Assembly (NCBI GenBank): GCA_965203915.1
Contig: OZ241918.1
Location: forward strand, 372,001-436,000
Length of the DNA: 64,000 nucleotides
DNA from: JASGCL01 sp965203915
GTDB taxonomy: Bacteria; Pseudomonadota; Alphaproteobacteria; JASGCL01
Reading direction: 5' to 3'
Below, piece by piece: positions 8,357-15,766 of the stretch (the stretch's first letter is position 1; each line of letters begins with the position of its first letter). The notes below the pieces were generated by a model. It was not told the origin of the DNA, ran no database searches, and saw only the letters and a list, made by a program, of their open reading frames with translations. The position numbers and the translations under genes are program-made.

Positions 8357-8779
8357 TTAATTGTTTGCCTTCCTATTATTTTTTCTTCTAAAAATATTTT
8401 TTGCCAACTTCTCACAATGGGTTTGAATATCTAACTTCACCAATTCAAAACCATTGTCGCCCGCAACGTCCGTATTGTCATATCTTATCACGGCAATACC
8501 CATGGCGGCTAAATCATCGCTACGTTTTTTATCATAGGCTTTTTTATCGATATGGGTTATGCCATCAACCTCTATCGCCAATTTTAATTGTGGACAATAA
8601 AAATCAACAATATAATTTTTAATTGGTTTTTGCCGCAACCAACGAAAACCCATTTGGCTTTTTGCCAAAAATTGATACCATAGTTTTTTTTCAAAATCGT
8701 TGGTGTTGTTGCGCAAATAACGCGCCCGTTTTTTTATAACCATTGACGGTTTTATTTTTTCCATGATAAATTCTATCAT
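8357..8779 (-). CDS. DUF559 family endonuclease-like protein (Vsr/PD-(D/E)XK fold)
   Basis: 140 aa. The DUF559 pattern is clear: RARYLRNNTNDFEKKLWYQF near the start, then FRWLRQKPIKNYIVDFYCP, KLAIEVDGITH, and DKKRSDDLAAMGIAVIRYDN. The acidic residues of VDFYCP and EVDG fit the active site of Vsr-like and PD-(D/E)XK nucleases. The family is widespread and mostly uncharacterised; a nicking or repair role is inferred from the fold. Two starts are possible, ATG at 8779 or ATG at 8764. A perfect palindrome (arms CCATGATA and TATCATGG, 8761-8781) spans both and could be an autoregulatory site. Its 3' end touches hairpin block 2. Confidence 0.85.
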   Translation of the reverse strand: MIEFIMEKIKPSMVIKKRARYLRNNTNDFEKKLWYQFLAKSQMGFRWLRQKPIKNYIVDFYCPQLKLAIEVDGITHIDKKAYDKKRSDDLAAMGIAVIRYDNTDVAGDNGFELVKLDIQTHCEKLAKNIFRRKNNRKANN

Positions 8780-8879
8780 GGTTATTTTTAATCATCAACC
8801 TCATGCACCGCTACCCATGATATAAACCAGAAAAAATTATTGCATTCATGTCAAGGAAAAAGTCGATATTCATACAACC

Positions 8880-8908
8880 TTGACATTTTTTCTAAAAAAA
8901 CATAGGAT
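8880..8908 (+). promoter_or_regulatory. Sigma-70-type promoter with inverted repeat over the -35
   Basis: TTGACA (8880-8885), 17-bp spacer, TAGGAT (8903-8908). A 9-bp perfect inverted repeat, ATGTCAAGG (8848-8856) and CCTTGACAT (8878-8886), covers the -35 box, a good layout for a repressor site. The transcript would start near 8915. Confidence 0.6.
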
Positions 8909-8943
8909 GGTTGCATAGTATAAAACCAATAAAGAGAAAAAAC

Positions 8944-9105
8944 ATGACCAGTATCGCTATAAAACGTAATAATAAGCAGCCTTTTGCCAAAGAAAACCGC
9001 CCTGTTGATAGGCAAGGGCAGGTGGCTGATAAAATGGCATTGGAAGTGGTGCGTCGCGCCCATAAAGATTTTGGCCCAGTTTTTGAACGGCTTTCAAAAG
9101 AATAG
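8944..9105 (+). CDS. Small hypothetical protein, 53 aa
   Basis: The frame starts at ATG 8944, about 30 bp after the predicted transcription start, with a weak AAGAG before it. The product is hydrophilic and basic at the N-terminus (MTSIAIKRNNKQPFAKENRP), then helical-looking (VADKMALEVVRRAHKDFGPV) and ends FERLSKE. It has no signal peptide or membrane segment. I recognise no family. The upstream promoter with operator-like repeat is the main reason to believe it. The remaining parts of the 482-bp gap between the DUF559 gene and the thiolase gene show nothing further. Confidence 0.5.
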   Translation: MTSIAIKRNNKQPFAKENRPVDRQGQVADKMALEVVRRAHKDFGPVFERLSKE

Positions 9106-9261
9106 AAGCTTGACGAGGCAAGCCATTGCCATGCCCTATTTTTGGCTATGAATTGCATTTGTTTTTTACATGACCAGCCAAATTTTAGAAATAACGCTAG
9201 CAGATGTTGAGATTATAGTGTTTTCTTTATCAAAGAATTGCTATTTAAAAAACAATAATTC

Positions 9262-10485
9262 ATGACCAATAAAAATAAAGACGATGTTGTTATTGTGGCG
9301 GGGAAGCGCAGCGCCATTGGCTCGTTCCTTGGCGGGTTGTCGGGCTTGGTCGCGCCGCAACTTGCCGCACCCGTTATAGGCGGGTTGTTGCATGCCGCGG
9401 GTGTGCCGCGTGAAAAATTTGCCAATATTGGCGAAGTCGTGTTGGGGCAAATTTTGGCGGCGGGATTGGGCCAAGGCCCCGCGCGCCAAGCCGCCATGGC
9501 GGCGGGCATACCGCAATCGGTCCCCGCCATGGGCATCAATTTGCTTTGCGGTTCGGGGTTAAAGGCCGTGGCCTTGGCGCATGATTACATAAGATCGGGA
9601 ACATACAACATGGTGGTGGCGGGCGGCATGGAATCGATGAGCCGCGCCCCCCACAGTATTTTAATGCGCGCGGGGTTGCAAGATTCGGTAAAAATGGGCA
9701 ATGGCAAATTGGTCGACACCATGTTGACCGACGCCTTGACCTGCGCCTTTCATAACTATCACATGGGGCAAACCGCCGAAAATATTGCCAAGCTTTTTTC
9801 TATCGACCGCACCGCCCAGGATGAATTTGCATTGGCAAGCCAAACCAAAGCCGCGGCGGCGATAAGATCGGGCGCGTTCAAAAATGAAATTATCCCCATC
9901 ACCACCAAAACAAAAAATGGTGACGTGATATTTGAAACCGATGAATACCCCCGCCAAACCAGCGCGGAAAAATTGGCGGGGCTTAAGCCAGCCTTCATGA
10001 AAGAAAATGGCACGGTGACGGCGGGCAATGCCTCGGGCTTGAATGACGGGGCGGCGGCGTTGTTGGTGGCACGGCGTGATGCCGCCGAAAAAAACAATTT
10101 GGCGACGCCGTTGCAATCGGTGTTTAAAATTTTATCCCACGCCACGGTCGGGGTCGACCCCGCCATCATGGGCGTGGGGCCTATCGATGCTTCGCGCCAG
10201 GCCCTGGAACGGGCGGGTTTAAAAATAACCGATATGGATCTGATAGAATCCAACGAAGCCTTTGCCGCGCAAAGTTTGGCGGTTATCAAAGAATTGGGCA
10301 TTGCCAAGGATAGGATTAATGTGAATGGCGGGGCCATAGCCCTGGGCCACCCCGTTGGGGCGTCGGGCGCGCGGATATTGGTAACCCTTATCCATGCCAT
10401 GGCGGCGCAGGGTGCGCGTTATGGTTTGGCAACATTATGCGTGGGCGGCGGCATGGGCGTTGCCATGGTGGTCGAACGCGAATAA
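9262..10485 (+). CDS. Acetyl-CoA acetyltransferase (thiolase)
   Basis: 407 aa, close to the usual 390-395 of biosynthetic thiolases. The nucleophile is Cys96 in NLLCGSGLKAV, the catalytic His lies in GGAIALGHPVGASGARI, and the second Cys lies in LCVGGGMGVAMV. ESNEAFAAQ and GGMESMSRAPH are also typical. It condenses two acetyl-CoA to acetoacetyl-CoA or does the reverse. No phaB, ketothiolase partner or fadB lies next to it, so direction (storage, ketone use or isoprenoid supply) cannot be told. The start is the ATG 13 residues before the VIVAGKRSAIG motif; no strong Shine-Dalgarno is seen. A strong terminator follows. Confidence 0.93.
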   Translation: MTNKNKDDVVIVAGKRSAIGSFLGGLSGLVAPQLAAPVIGGLLHAAGVPREKFANIGEVVLGQILAAGLGQGPARQAAMAAGIPQSVPAMGINLLCGSGLKAVALAHDYIRSGTYNMVVAGGMESMSRAPHSILMRAGLQDSVKMGNGKLVDTMLTDALTCAFHNYHMGQTAENIAKLFSIDRTAQDEFALASQTKAAAAIRSGAFKNEIIPITTKTKNGDVIFETDEYPRQTSAEKLAGLKPAFMKENGTVTAGNASGLNDGAAALLVARRDAAEKNNLATPLQSVFKILSHATVGVDPAIMGVGPIDASRQALERAGLKITDMDLIESNEAFAAQSLAVIKELGIAKDRINVNGGAIALGHPVGASGARILVTLIHAMAAQGARYGLATLCVGGGMGVAMVVERE

Positions 10486-10490
10486 AAAAA

Positions 10491-10535
10491 AACGACGGTT
10501 AAAAAATATAACCGTCGTCTTTTATTTTTTTTTAG
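10491..10535. terminator. Bidirectional intrinsic terminator between convergent genes
   Basis: Arms ACGACGGTTA and TAACCGTCGT form a perfect 10-bp stem with a 7-nt loop, an A-run on the left and a T-rich run on the right. It sits between the thiolase gene (plus) and barrel copy 6 (minus) and can serve both. Confidence 0.9.
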
Positions 10536-10545
10536 TTAAGATATT

Positions 10546-11253
10546 TTAGAATCGGTAAGACGTACCAACAGCCAAACTTCCATACCATAACAATTTATTG
10601 CTGGTGATGGTTTGCCCCGCAGCATTGGCAGCGGCAATGGCATTGGTGCTGTAAAGATCGCTAAAGCCATTGAAGATTAAATAAAATTTTCCAGCAACGG
10701 TCAGGGTTAAATTATCGGTGAGGGCGTAATCCAATTCAACCTTTGGCACCAACAATGCCTTGGCAACGGTTGCCGAATCGTTGAATGCACCATTGGGGCT
10801 AAATGTTTTATCAACCTTATAAATCATAACACCGCCACCCAGTCCGAGGGTGGTATCGATACTTTGTAAGAAAGGAAAGGTGTAATTAATACCCGTGTAG
10901 ATGGGGATGAAATTTTCGCTAATATTGGCGGTTTGTGACAAATTGCCAATTTTTTGCACAACGTTTTTGCCGCCCGTATAATGCCAACCGACATTGGTTT
11001 CCCACTGCCAAGCGTCAAATTGATAACCAAAGCCAAATGATAAACCGCCACCAATGCCGACCTTACCCAGGCCGCGCGTAAAATCCGCGGGGGTGAAGGT
11101 TAATTCGGCTTCGGGTCTTACGAACCAGCCTTTTTCAGCCTTCGCCACAGGGGCGGTGGTAAGGATGGTGGTTAATAATAAACCCGCCAAGGCAACCTTC
11201 GCGCTCGTGTTAATTTTTTTCATGGTTTGATAAGTTGCAGGTTGTTTAGTCAT
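10546..11253 (-). CDS. Outer-membrane beta-barrel family protein, copy 6 (divergent member)
   Basis: The start is taken at ATG 11253, preceded by GGGGA at a good distance; an ATG at 11223 is an alternative. This gives 235 aa. A signal peptide (KKINTSAKVALAGLLL..., cleavage after PVAKA) is followed by a shorter, more diverged form of the family barrel: GWFVRPEAELTFTPADFTRG, VGIGGGLSFGFGY, WQWETNVGWHYTGGK, FIPIYTGINYTFPF, LLVPKVELDYAL and GKFYLIFNGFSDLY, ending LLWYGSLAVGTSYRF. The variable segments are shorter than in copies 1-5. It lies away from the cluster, on the other strand, with no repeat block nearby. Function is unknown. Confidence 0.82.
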   Translation of the reverse strand: MTKQPATYQTMKKINTSAKVALAGLLLTTILTTAPVAKAEKGWFVRPEAELTFTPADFTRGLGKVGIGGGLSFGFGYQFDAWQWETNVGWHYTGGKNVVQKIGNLSQTANISENFIPIYTGINYTFPFLQSIDTTLGLGGGVMIYKVDKTFSPNGAFNDSATVAKALLVPKVELDYALTDNLTLTVAGKFYLIFNGFSDLYSTNAIAAANAAGQTITSNKLLWYGSLAVGTSYRF

Positions 11254-11380
11254 GATATTCCCCAATGTTGATAAAGATGTTGATAGATTTTTTTGCCCCG
11301 TTTTGTTCTTGTTGCATCCTACTTTATTGATAGCTGCTTTATGGCAATTTTCATAATTTGCTAAGACGCTTAGAACCTTA

Positions 11381-11409
11381 TTTATAATGACTTGACAATG
11401 ATAAATCAA
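11381..11409 (-). promoter_or_regulatory. Candidate promoter of barrel copy 6
   Basis: Read on the minus strand: TTGATT (11409-11404), 17-bp spacer, TATAAA (11386-11381). It predicts a leader of about 120 nt before ATG 11253. Confidence 0.5.
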
Positions 11410-11533
11410 TAGTCCTGTCGCCGATTTTTGTAAAGATTTATGAAGCTAGCGTGATTGGTGTCCCGTCGCGGTCATAGCCTTAACCATACTGAGAATGCCG
11501 TCCCTGCTATTATCAATAATTATCAATCATATA

Positions 11534-12664
11534 CTACCACTGCCGCTTATGCGAAGCAAGCGTAAATTGTTTGAGCAAATTTTGAGCAGGGGAATCGGGA
11601 AAAAAACCCAAGGCCTTCATGGCCCGCGCGACAAATTGTTCGATATGATGTTGCGCCATGTCAGCAATGTTGTAGCCCTGAAATTGTTGCAATATCCAAC
11701 TTAAGTCGCCGCTGGTTTTGGCGGGGGTGCGTTCGGTCAAGGGAATATCCAACGAAGTATCAACCACAAAATAATCATTCAATTTTTCTATGATGGTGCG
11801 GTCATTTTTGGCGGCAGTATATAATAATAGGATAGGCAAGGTTATTTTCCCTTCATAAAAATCGCTGCCAATTTCTTTTTTAATAATATCTGGGTTACCA
11901 AAATAATCCAACCCATCATCAACCAATTGAAATATCATCCCCAAGGCTTCGCCCAGATCATGCAACGCACGGTTAGACGGTTCGGCAGGATCCTGGTTTT
12001 GCAACAAACCCGCCACGATAAAACTGGCCGAAAACAACGCCCCCGTTTTGGCAAAAATAATTTTTTCGTAATCGGCCATGGTTAAAAAACTTTCTTGGTA
12101 ATGCAATTGGTGGCTTAGCTGCCATACCTCCCCCATGGACAGGGTGGCGGCGGTGCCCGCCAATTGGGTCAGCACCGCCTGGTTCTGGGTTTTGACCATC
12201 AATTGAAAAGCCCGCGCGAATAAAAAATCCCCCACCAAAACGGGCAAGTGGTTGCCCCAAACATGGTTGGCGGTTTTTTTGCCGCGCCGCGTTGTTGCCT
12301 TGTCTATGACATCGTCATGGAATAATGTTGCGCCATGAATAAATTCCACCGCCGCCGCCAAATATACAATGGGTTTCACGGTGTCATTCATCACGGGTTG
12401 GGTGCTGCGCCCCAACAATTTTTCGGCGGTTAAGCACAGCAGGGGGCGAATTCTTTTACCGCCCGCGGTTAAAAGATGGTTGGCAATTTCTGGCAACAGC
12501 GGCAATTTGTCAAATTCTTCACCCGTTAGCTGCCCCGTCATCACCCCCTCAACCGCTTGCCAATCTTCGGCTACCGCGGCCTGCATCGCTTTGACAACAT
12601 CGTTTAAATTGCTGTCGACACCACTGGTGGGATTAGGTGCGTTGGGCGAAGAAGAAAGGGGCAT
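11534..12664 (-). CDS. ispB: Trans-polyprenyl diphosphate synthase (octaprenyl type)
   Basis: 376 aa; family members are usually 320-340, and the extra length is at the N-terminus. The first aspartate-rich motif is HDDVID (DDVID at 117-121) and the second is LVDDGLDYFG (249-253), with GGKRIRPLLC and the KTGALFSASF segment between or before them. It elongates farnesyl or geranylgeranyl diphosphate with isopentenyl units to make the ubiquinone side chain. Exact chain length cannot be read from sequence. It is divergent from the methyltransferase gene upstream, an arrangement I associate with Alphaproteobacteria. Confidence 0.92.
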   Translation of the reverse strand: MPLSSSPNAPNPTSGVDSNLNDVVKAMQAAVAEDWQAVEGVMTGQLTGEEFDKLPLLPEIANHLLTAGGKRIRPLLCLTAEKLLGRSTQPVMNDTVKPIVYLAAAVEFIHGATLFHDDVIDKATTRRGKKTANHVWGNHLPVLVGDFLFARAFQLMVKTQNQAVLTQLAGTAATLSMGEVWQLSHQLHYQESFLTMADYEKIIFAKTGALFSASFIVAGLLQNQDPAEPSNRALHDLGEALGMIFQLVDDGLDYFGNPDIIKKEIGSDFYEGKITLPILLLYTAAKNDRTIIEKLNDYFVVDTSLDIPLTERTPAKTSGDLSWILQQFQGYNIADMAQHHIEQFVARAMKALGFFPDSPAQNLLKQFTLASHKRQW

Positions 12665-12751
12665 GGGCTAGAAAAGAAAAGATGAAGCAGGAGATAAAAT
12701 TTTGCTAATGCAAAGTACTTATTATCATACTATAACGACAAAAACAATTTT

Positions 12752-13615
12752 ATGAATTTCGCAAATTCGCCCAAGCCATCGCCTAACAAGCCGCCCCACC
12801 CGCCCGCCGCAACCAGCCGTGATTTTATTTTGAATAGGCAGGTTGTTTTGCATCAATACCGCCATGGCTATCGCGTGTCGGTTGATTCGATACTGGTTGG
12901 TGCCATGGTTGATAAAAACGCCAAGCGATTGCTCGACATGGGGTCGGGGGTGGGGGCGGTTGCCCTGACCGCCGCCTTTTGGAATCGCGAAGCCGAAATT
13001 CATGCGATAGAAAACAACGATGATTATTTTGCTTTGTTGAAAAAAAACCTGTGGCAAGAAAATATATTCTTGGGCGGGACGGCAAGAATGCGGCTGCATC
13101 ATGATAACATCAACCACAGCCACATATTTGGCAATGAAAAATTTTGCCAGGTTTTGATGAACCCGCCGTTTGATAATGTTGATGATAGCACCGCCCCGCC
13201 CGATGAATTAAAACGTGCGGCCTTCGTTTTTGCGCGCCATGACAATATTGCCCAATGGTGGCGCGCGGCGTTGAATTTGTTAAAGCCCGCGGGGTCGTTG
13301 GTTTTTATTGCGCGGCCCCATTTGCAAAAAAACATCGAGGATTTTTTTGCCGCCCCACCCATGTCCATGCCCACGCCCACGCCCATGCCCATCATCATCC
13401 AACGGGTGATGGCGGGCGAACGTTGTATCAGGCTGTTGGTCAAGGTAACAAAAACAAACTTAACAGAAGATTTAGCAACCATCATAAGGGCGGAAGATTT
13501 TATCTTGCAGGAAAAAACGCCTGCCGCCATGCAACAGGCCATGCAATATACCCCAGGCGCAGAAAAAATACTGCGGGGCAAGGACTGGCTACCTTTTCCC
13601 TTTTTGGCGGAGTAA
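12752..13615 (+). CDS. TrmN6-like tRNA1(Val) adenine-37 N6-methyltransferase
   Basis: 287 aa. A Rossmann methyltransferase with the AdoMet loop LLDMGSGVGAVAL at about residues 53-65 and the catalytic NPPF tetrad in QVLMNPPFDN, the mark of amino-group N6-adenine methyltransferases. The start of the domain (LNRQVVLHQYRHGYRVSVDSIL) matches the TrmN6/YfiC group. It probably methylates A37 of a tRNA. The C-terminal half contains a low-complexity Met/Pro/Thr stretch (PMSMPTPTPMPIII) encoded by near-repeats. Divergent from ispB. Exact substrate is inferred from family only. Confidence 0.8.
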   Translation: MNFANSPKPSPNKPPHPPAATSRDFILNRQVVLHQYRHGYRVSVDSILVGAMVDKNAKRLLDMGSGVGAVALTAAFWNREAEIHAIENNDDYFALLKKNLWQENIFLGGTARMRLHHDNINHSHIFGNEKFCQVLMNPPFDNVDDSTAPPDELKRAAFVFARHDNIAQWWRAALNLLKPAGSLVFIARPHLQKNIEDFFAAPPMSMPTPTPMPIIIQRVMAGERCIRLLVKVTKTNLTEDLATIIRAEDFILQEKTPAAMQQAMQYTPGAEKILRGKDWLPFPFLAE

Positions 13616-13633
13616 TGGGCTTATGCTATGCTC

Positions 13634-13662
13634 TTGACAAATGGGGTAAAAATAATTATATT
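13634..13662 (+). promoter_or_regulatory. Strong sigma-70-type promoter for the Bax-inhibitor-1 gene
   Basis: TTGACA (13634-13639), 17-bp spacer, TATATT (13657-13662). It lies about 150 bp before the start codon of the next gene; the leader in between shows no other gene. Confidence 0.75.
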
Positions 13663-13815
13663 AAGCTTAAGAATGAGAGAAAAGCCTGTCATTTACTAGT
13701 TGGCTTTGAGGGTATGTTGGCTACAACGGACAATCATTTGCCTAACTATTCAAGAAATATCTTAAAGAAACCCCCATCAACAATAATATCAACCTGATAA
13801 GGAGTCACAAAAACA

Positions 13816-14556
13816 ATGAGTGATAATTTTTCATTTTCCTCGGTCGCCAGCAAATCGAAGGTTACTTACGATGTTGGCTTGCGCCGTTTCATGCTGTCAA
13901 CTTTTAATTACATGGCACTGGGTGTGGCTTTCACGGGTTTGGTTACCTTGTGGCTATCGGTCAACACCGAGATCATGCGCAGTTTATCTTTGGGTATTAT
14001 GTCGCTGGTCATCTTTGGCGCGACTCTTTTGTTGGGCGTGTTTGCGCCCCGCATCATTTTGCAAAGCCGTAGCATCGTTAGTGCCCATTTGGCCTATTGG
14101 GGCTATGCCGCCATGGTTTCAATTTTGATTAGCCCGCTGATTTATTCATTTTTGAGTGTTGAAGGTGGCGTTGCCGATCTGGCGCGCGCTTTCTTCATCA
14201 CCTCGGGTATGTTTGCTGGGGCAAGCCTTTATGGTTATGTTACCCGCAAAAACCTGCAAGGTATGGGTGGATTTTTAGCCTTGGTGTCTATCGGTATTTT
14301 GATAGCCCTGGTGGTTAACATGTTTTTGAAAAGCACTGCTTTTGGTTTGCTGTTGTCGGTGGCCATTGTGGTTATCTCGGCCTTGGCAACTGCCTTCCAA
14401 ACCCAGATGTTGAAACAACAATATGACAGTTTCTACGCCGCGGGTCCCGCCATGGTGTCGCGACTTGGTATCTTGGGTGCCTTGATGCTCTATGGGTCCT
14501 TTATCAATATGTTTATTAACATATTGCAAATCATCGGGCTTTCAAGACGCGAGTAG
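13816..14556 (+). CDS. Bax inhibitor-1/YccA family inner-membrane protein
   Basis: 246 aa with seven predicted membrane segments after a soluble N-terminus of about 25 residues. Family features are the first segment LRRFMLSTFNYMALGVAFTG, the FITSGMFAGASLYGY segment and the C-terminal end after INMFINILQIIGL. YccA-type members in bacteria interact with FtsH, and BsYetJ is a pH-sensitive calcium leak channel; which applies here is unknown. A good ribosome-binding site (AAGGAG) precedes the ATG. It is a single-gene unit, with its own promoter at 13634 and a terminator just after. Confidence 0.88.
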   Translation: MSDNFSFSSVASKSKVTYDVGLRRFMLSTFNYMALGVAFTGLVTLWLSVNTEIMRSLSLGIMSLVIFGATLLLGVFAPRIILQSRSIVSAHLAYWGYAAMVSILISPLIYSFLSVEGGVADLARAFFITSGMFAGASLYGYVTRKNLQGMGGFLALVSIGILIALVVNMFLKSTAFGLLLSVAIVVISALATAFQTQMLKQQYDSFYAAGPAMVSRLGILGALMLYGSFINMFINILQIIGLSRRE

Positions 14557-14576
14557 GTTATAAAAATAAAAATATT

Positions 14577-14618
14577 ATGGCGGTTCGTGATAACATTCAT
14601 GAACCGCCATTTTTTTAT
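14577..14618 (+). terminator. Intrinsic terminator after the Bax-inhibitor-1 gene
   Basis: Arms ATGGCGGTTC and GAACCGCCAT (perfect 10-bp stem, loop partly pairable) are followed by a T7 run. Confidence 0.9.
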
Positions 14619-14647
14619 TCACCATTGATGATAAGGAAATACTCAAC

Positions 14648-15673
14648 ATGTCTTTAAATATTCTTAAACGGGGGGAACGGGCGGCTATTCCCGCGCCCTA
14701 TGGTTTTCAAGCATCCTTGCTTGATTTTGAACAGCCCTTGGTGGCACCCCTGCAAAAGGAATTGAATGAATTGGAAGAATTACAAGAGAAAAAGGGCAAG
14801 CAATCGGTTGCATTGGAAGCAGAAATAAAATTGCTGAAAGAAAAAATTTCGCAGAATTTAAAAATACTTTACGAACAATTAACCCCCTGGCAAAAGGTTC
14901 AGGTGGCACGCCACGCGCAACGCCCAAGGTTTTTGGATTTTGCCCATAATATTTTTCAAGATTTTACCCCGCTGGCGGGTGATAGATATTATGGCGAAGA
15001 TTGCGCCATTGTCGGCGGCATGGCATTTTTTGATAACCAGCCTTGCATTTTGGTGGGGCAAGAACGCGGCAACGATACCATCAGCCGTATCAAACATAAT
15101 TTTGGCATGCCCAAGCCCGAGGCCTACCGCAAAGCCATCAGGCTTATGAAATTGGCCGACCAATTTTCTTTGCCAGTTATTTCGCTGGTTGATACGCCTG
15201 GTGCTTTTCCTGGGGTCGAGGCCGAGGAGCGTGGCCAGGCCGAAGCCATTGCGCGCAATATTGACGCGGGGTTGGCGCTGACCGTGCCATTTATTTCGAT
15301 TATCATTGGCGAGGGTGGCTCGGGTGGTGCCATGGCGATAGCATCGGCCGACCGCGTGTTGATGTTGGAACATGCGGTTTATTCGGTTATTTCGCCCGAG
15401 GGCTGCGCTTCGATTTTGTGGCGCGACGCCAAAAAGGCGGAAATGGCGGCGACCGCGCAAAAAATTACCGCCAGCGACATGCTGCAATTTAAAGTGATAG
15501 ATAAAATTATTTCCGAACCCGTTGGTGGTGCGCATCGCGAACCCGCCATAGCCTTCAGCAATACAAGATCGGCGATTGCCGAGATGTTGGGGGAATTAAA
15601 GAAATTGAGCGCCAAAGACTTAATTGATAAACGGCGCGAAAAGTACCTTGTGATTGGCAAGATAGTGGGTTAG
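14648..15673 (+). CDS. accA: Acetyl-CoA carboxylase carboxyltransferase subunit alpha
   Basis: 341 aa, about 20 more than E. coli AccA, from a short extra N-terminus. Conserved features: LLDFEQPL at the start, WQKVQVARHAQRP, NFGMPKPEAYRKAIRLMKLA, DTPGAFPGVEAEERGQAEAI, GEGGSGGAMAI and YSVISPEGCASILWRDAKKA. It forms the carboxyltransferase with AccD and makes malonyl-CoA for fatty acid synthesis. accD and the biotin carboxylase genes are not in this window. AAGGAAAT precedes the ATG. It is separated from its neighbours by a terminator upstream and about 90 bp downstream. Confidence 0.95.
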   Translation: MSLNILKRGERAAIPAPYGFQASLLDFEQPLVAPLQKELNELEELQEKKGKQSVALEAEIKLLKEKISQNLKILYEQLTPWQKVQVARHAQRPRFLDFAHNIFQDFTPLAGDRYYGEDCAIVGGMAFFDNQPCILVGQERGNDTISRIKHNFGMPKPEAYRKAIRLMKLADQFSLPVISLVDTPGAFPGVEAEERGQAEAIARNIDAGLALTVPFISIIIGEGGSGGAMAIASADRVLMLEHAVYSVISPEGCASILWRDAKKAEMAATAQKITASDMLQFKVIDKIISEPVGGAHREPAIAFSNTRSAIAEMLGELKKLSAKDLIDKRREKYLVIGKIVG

Positions 15674-15766
15674 AATTGTTGTTGGTAGAATCATAAAATT
15701 TGTAATAGTTGGTTTTTCTATCAAGCATTATTTTGGGAAACCACATCAGGGCGCGGATTAAAAATC

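Noticed and set aside
13255..13797. 180-codon plus-strand frame overlapping the trmN6 gene
   Set aside because: It is in another phase of a clear methyltransferase gene and its His/Ala repeat comes from the Met/Pro low-complexity codons.
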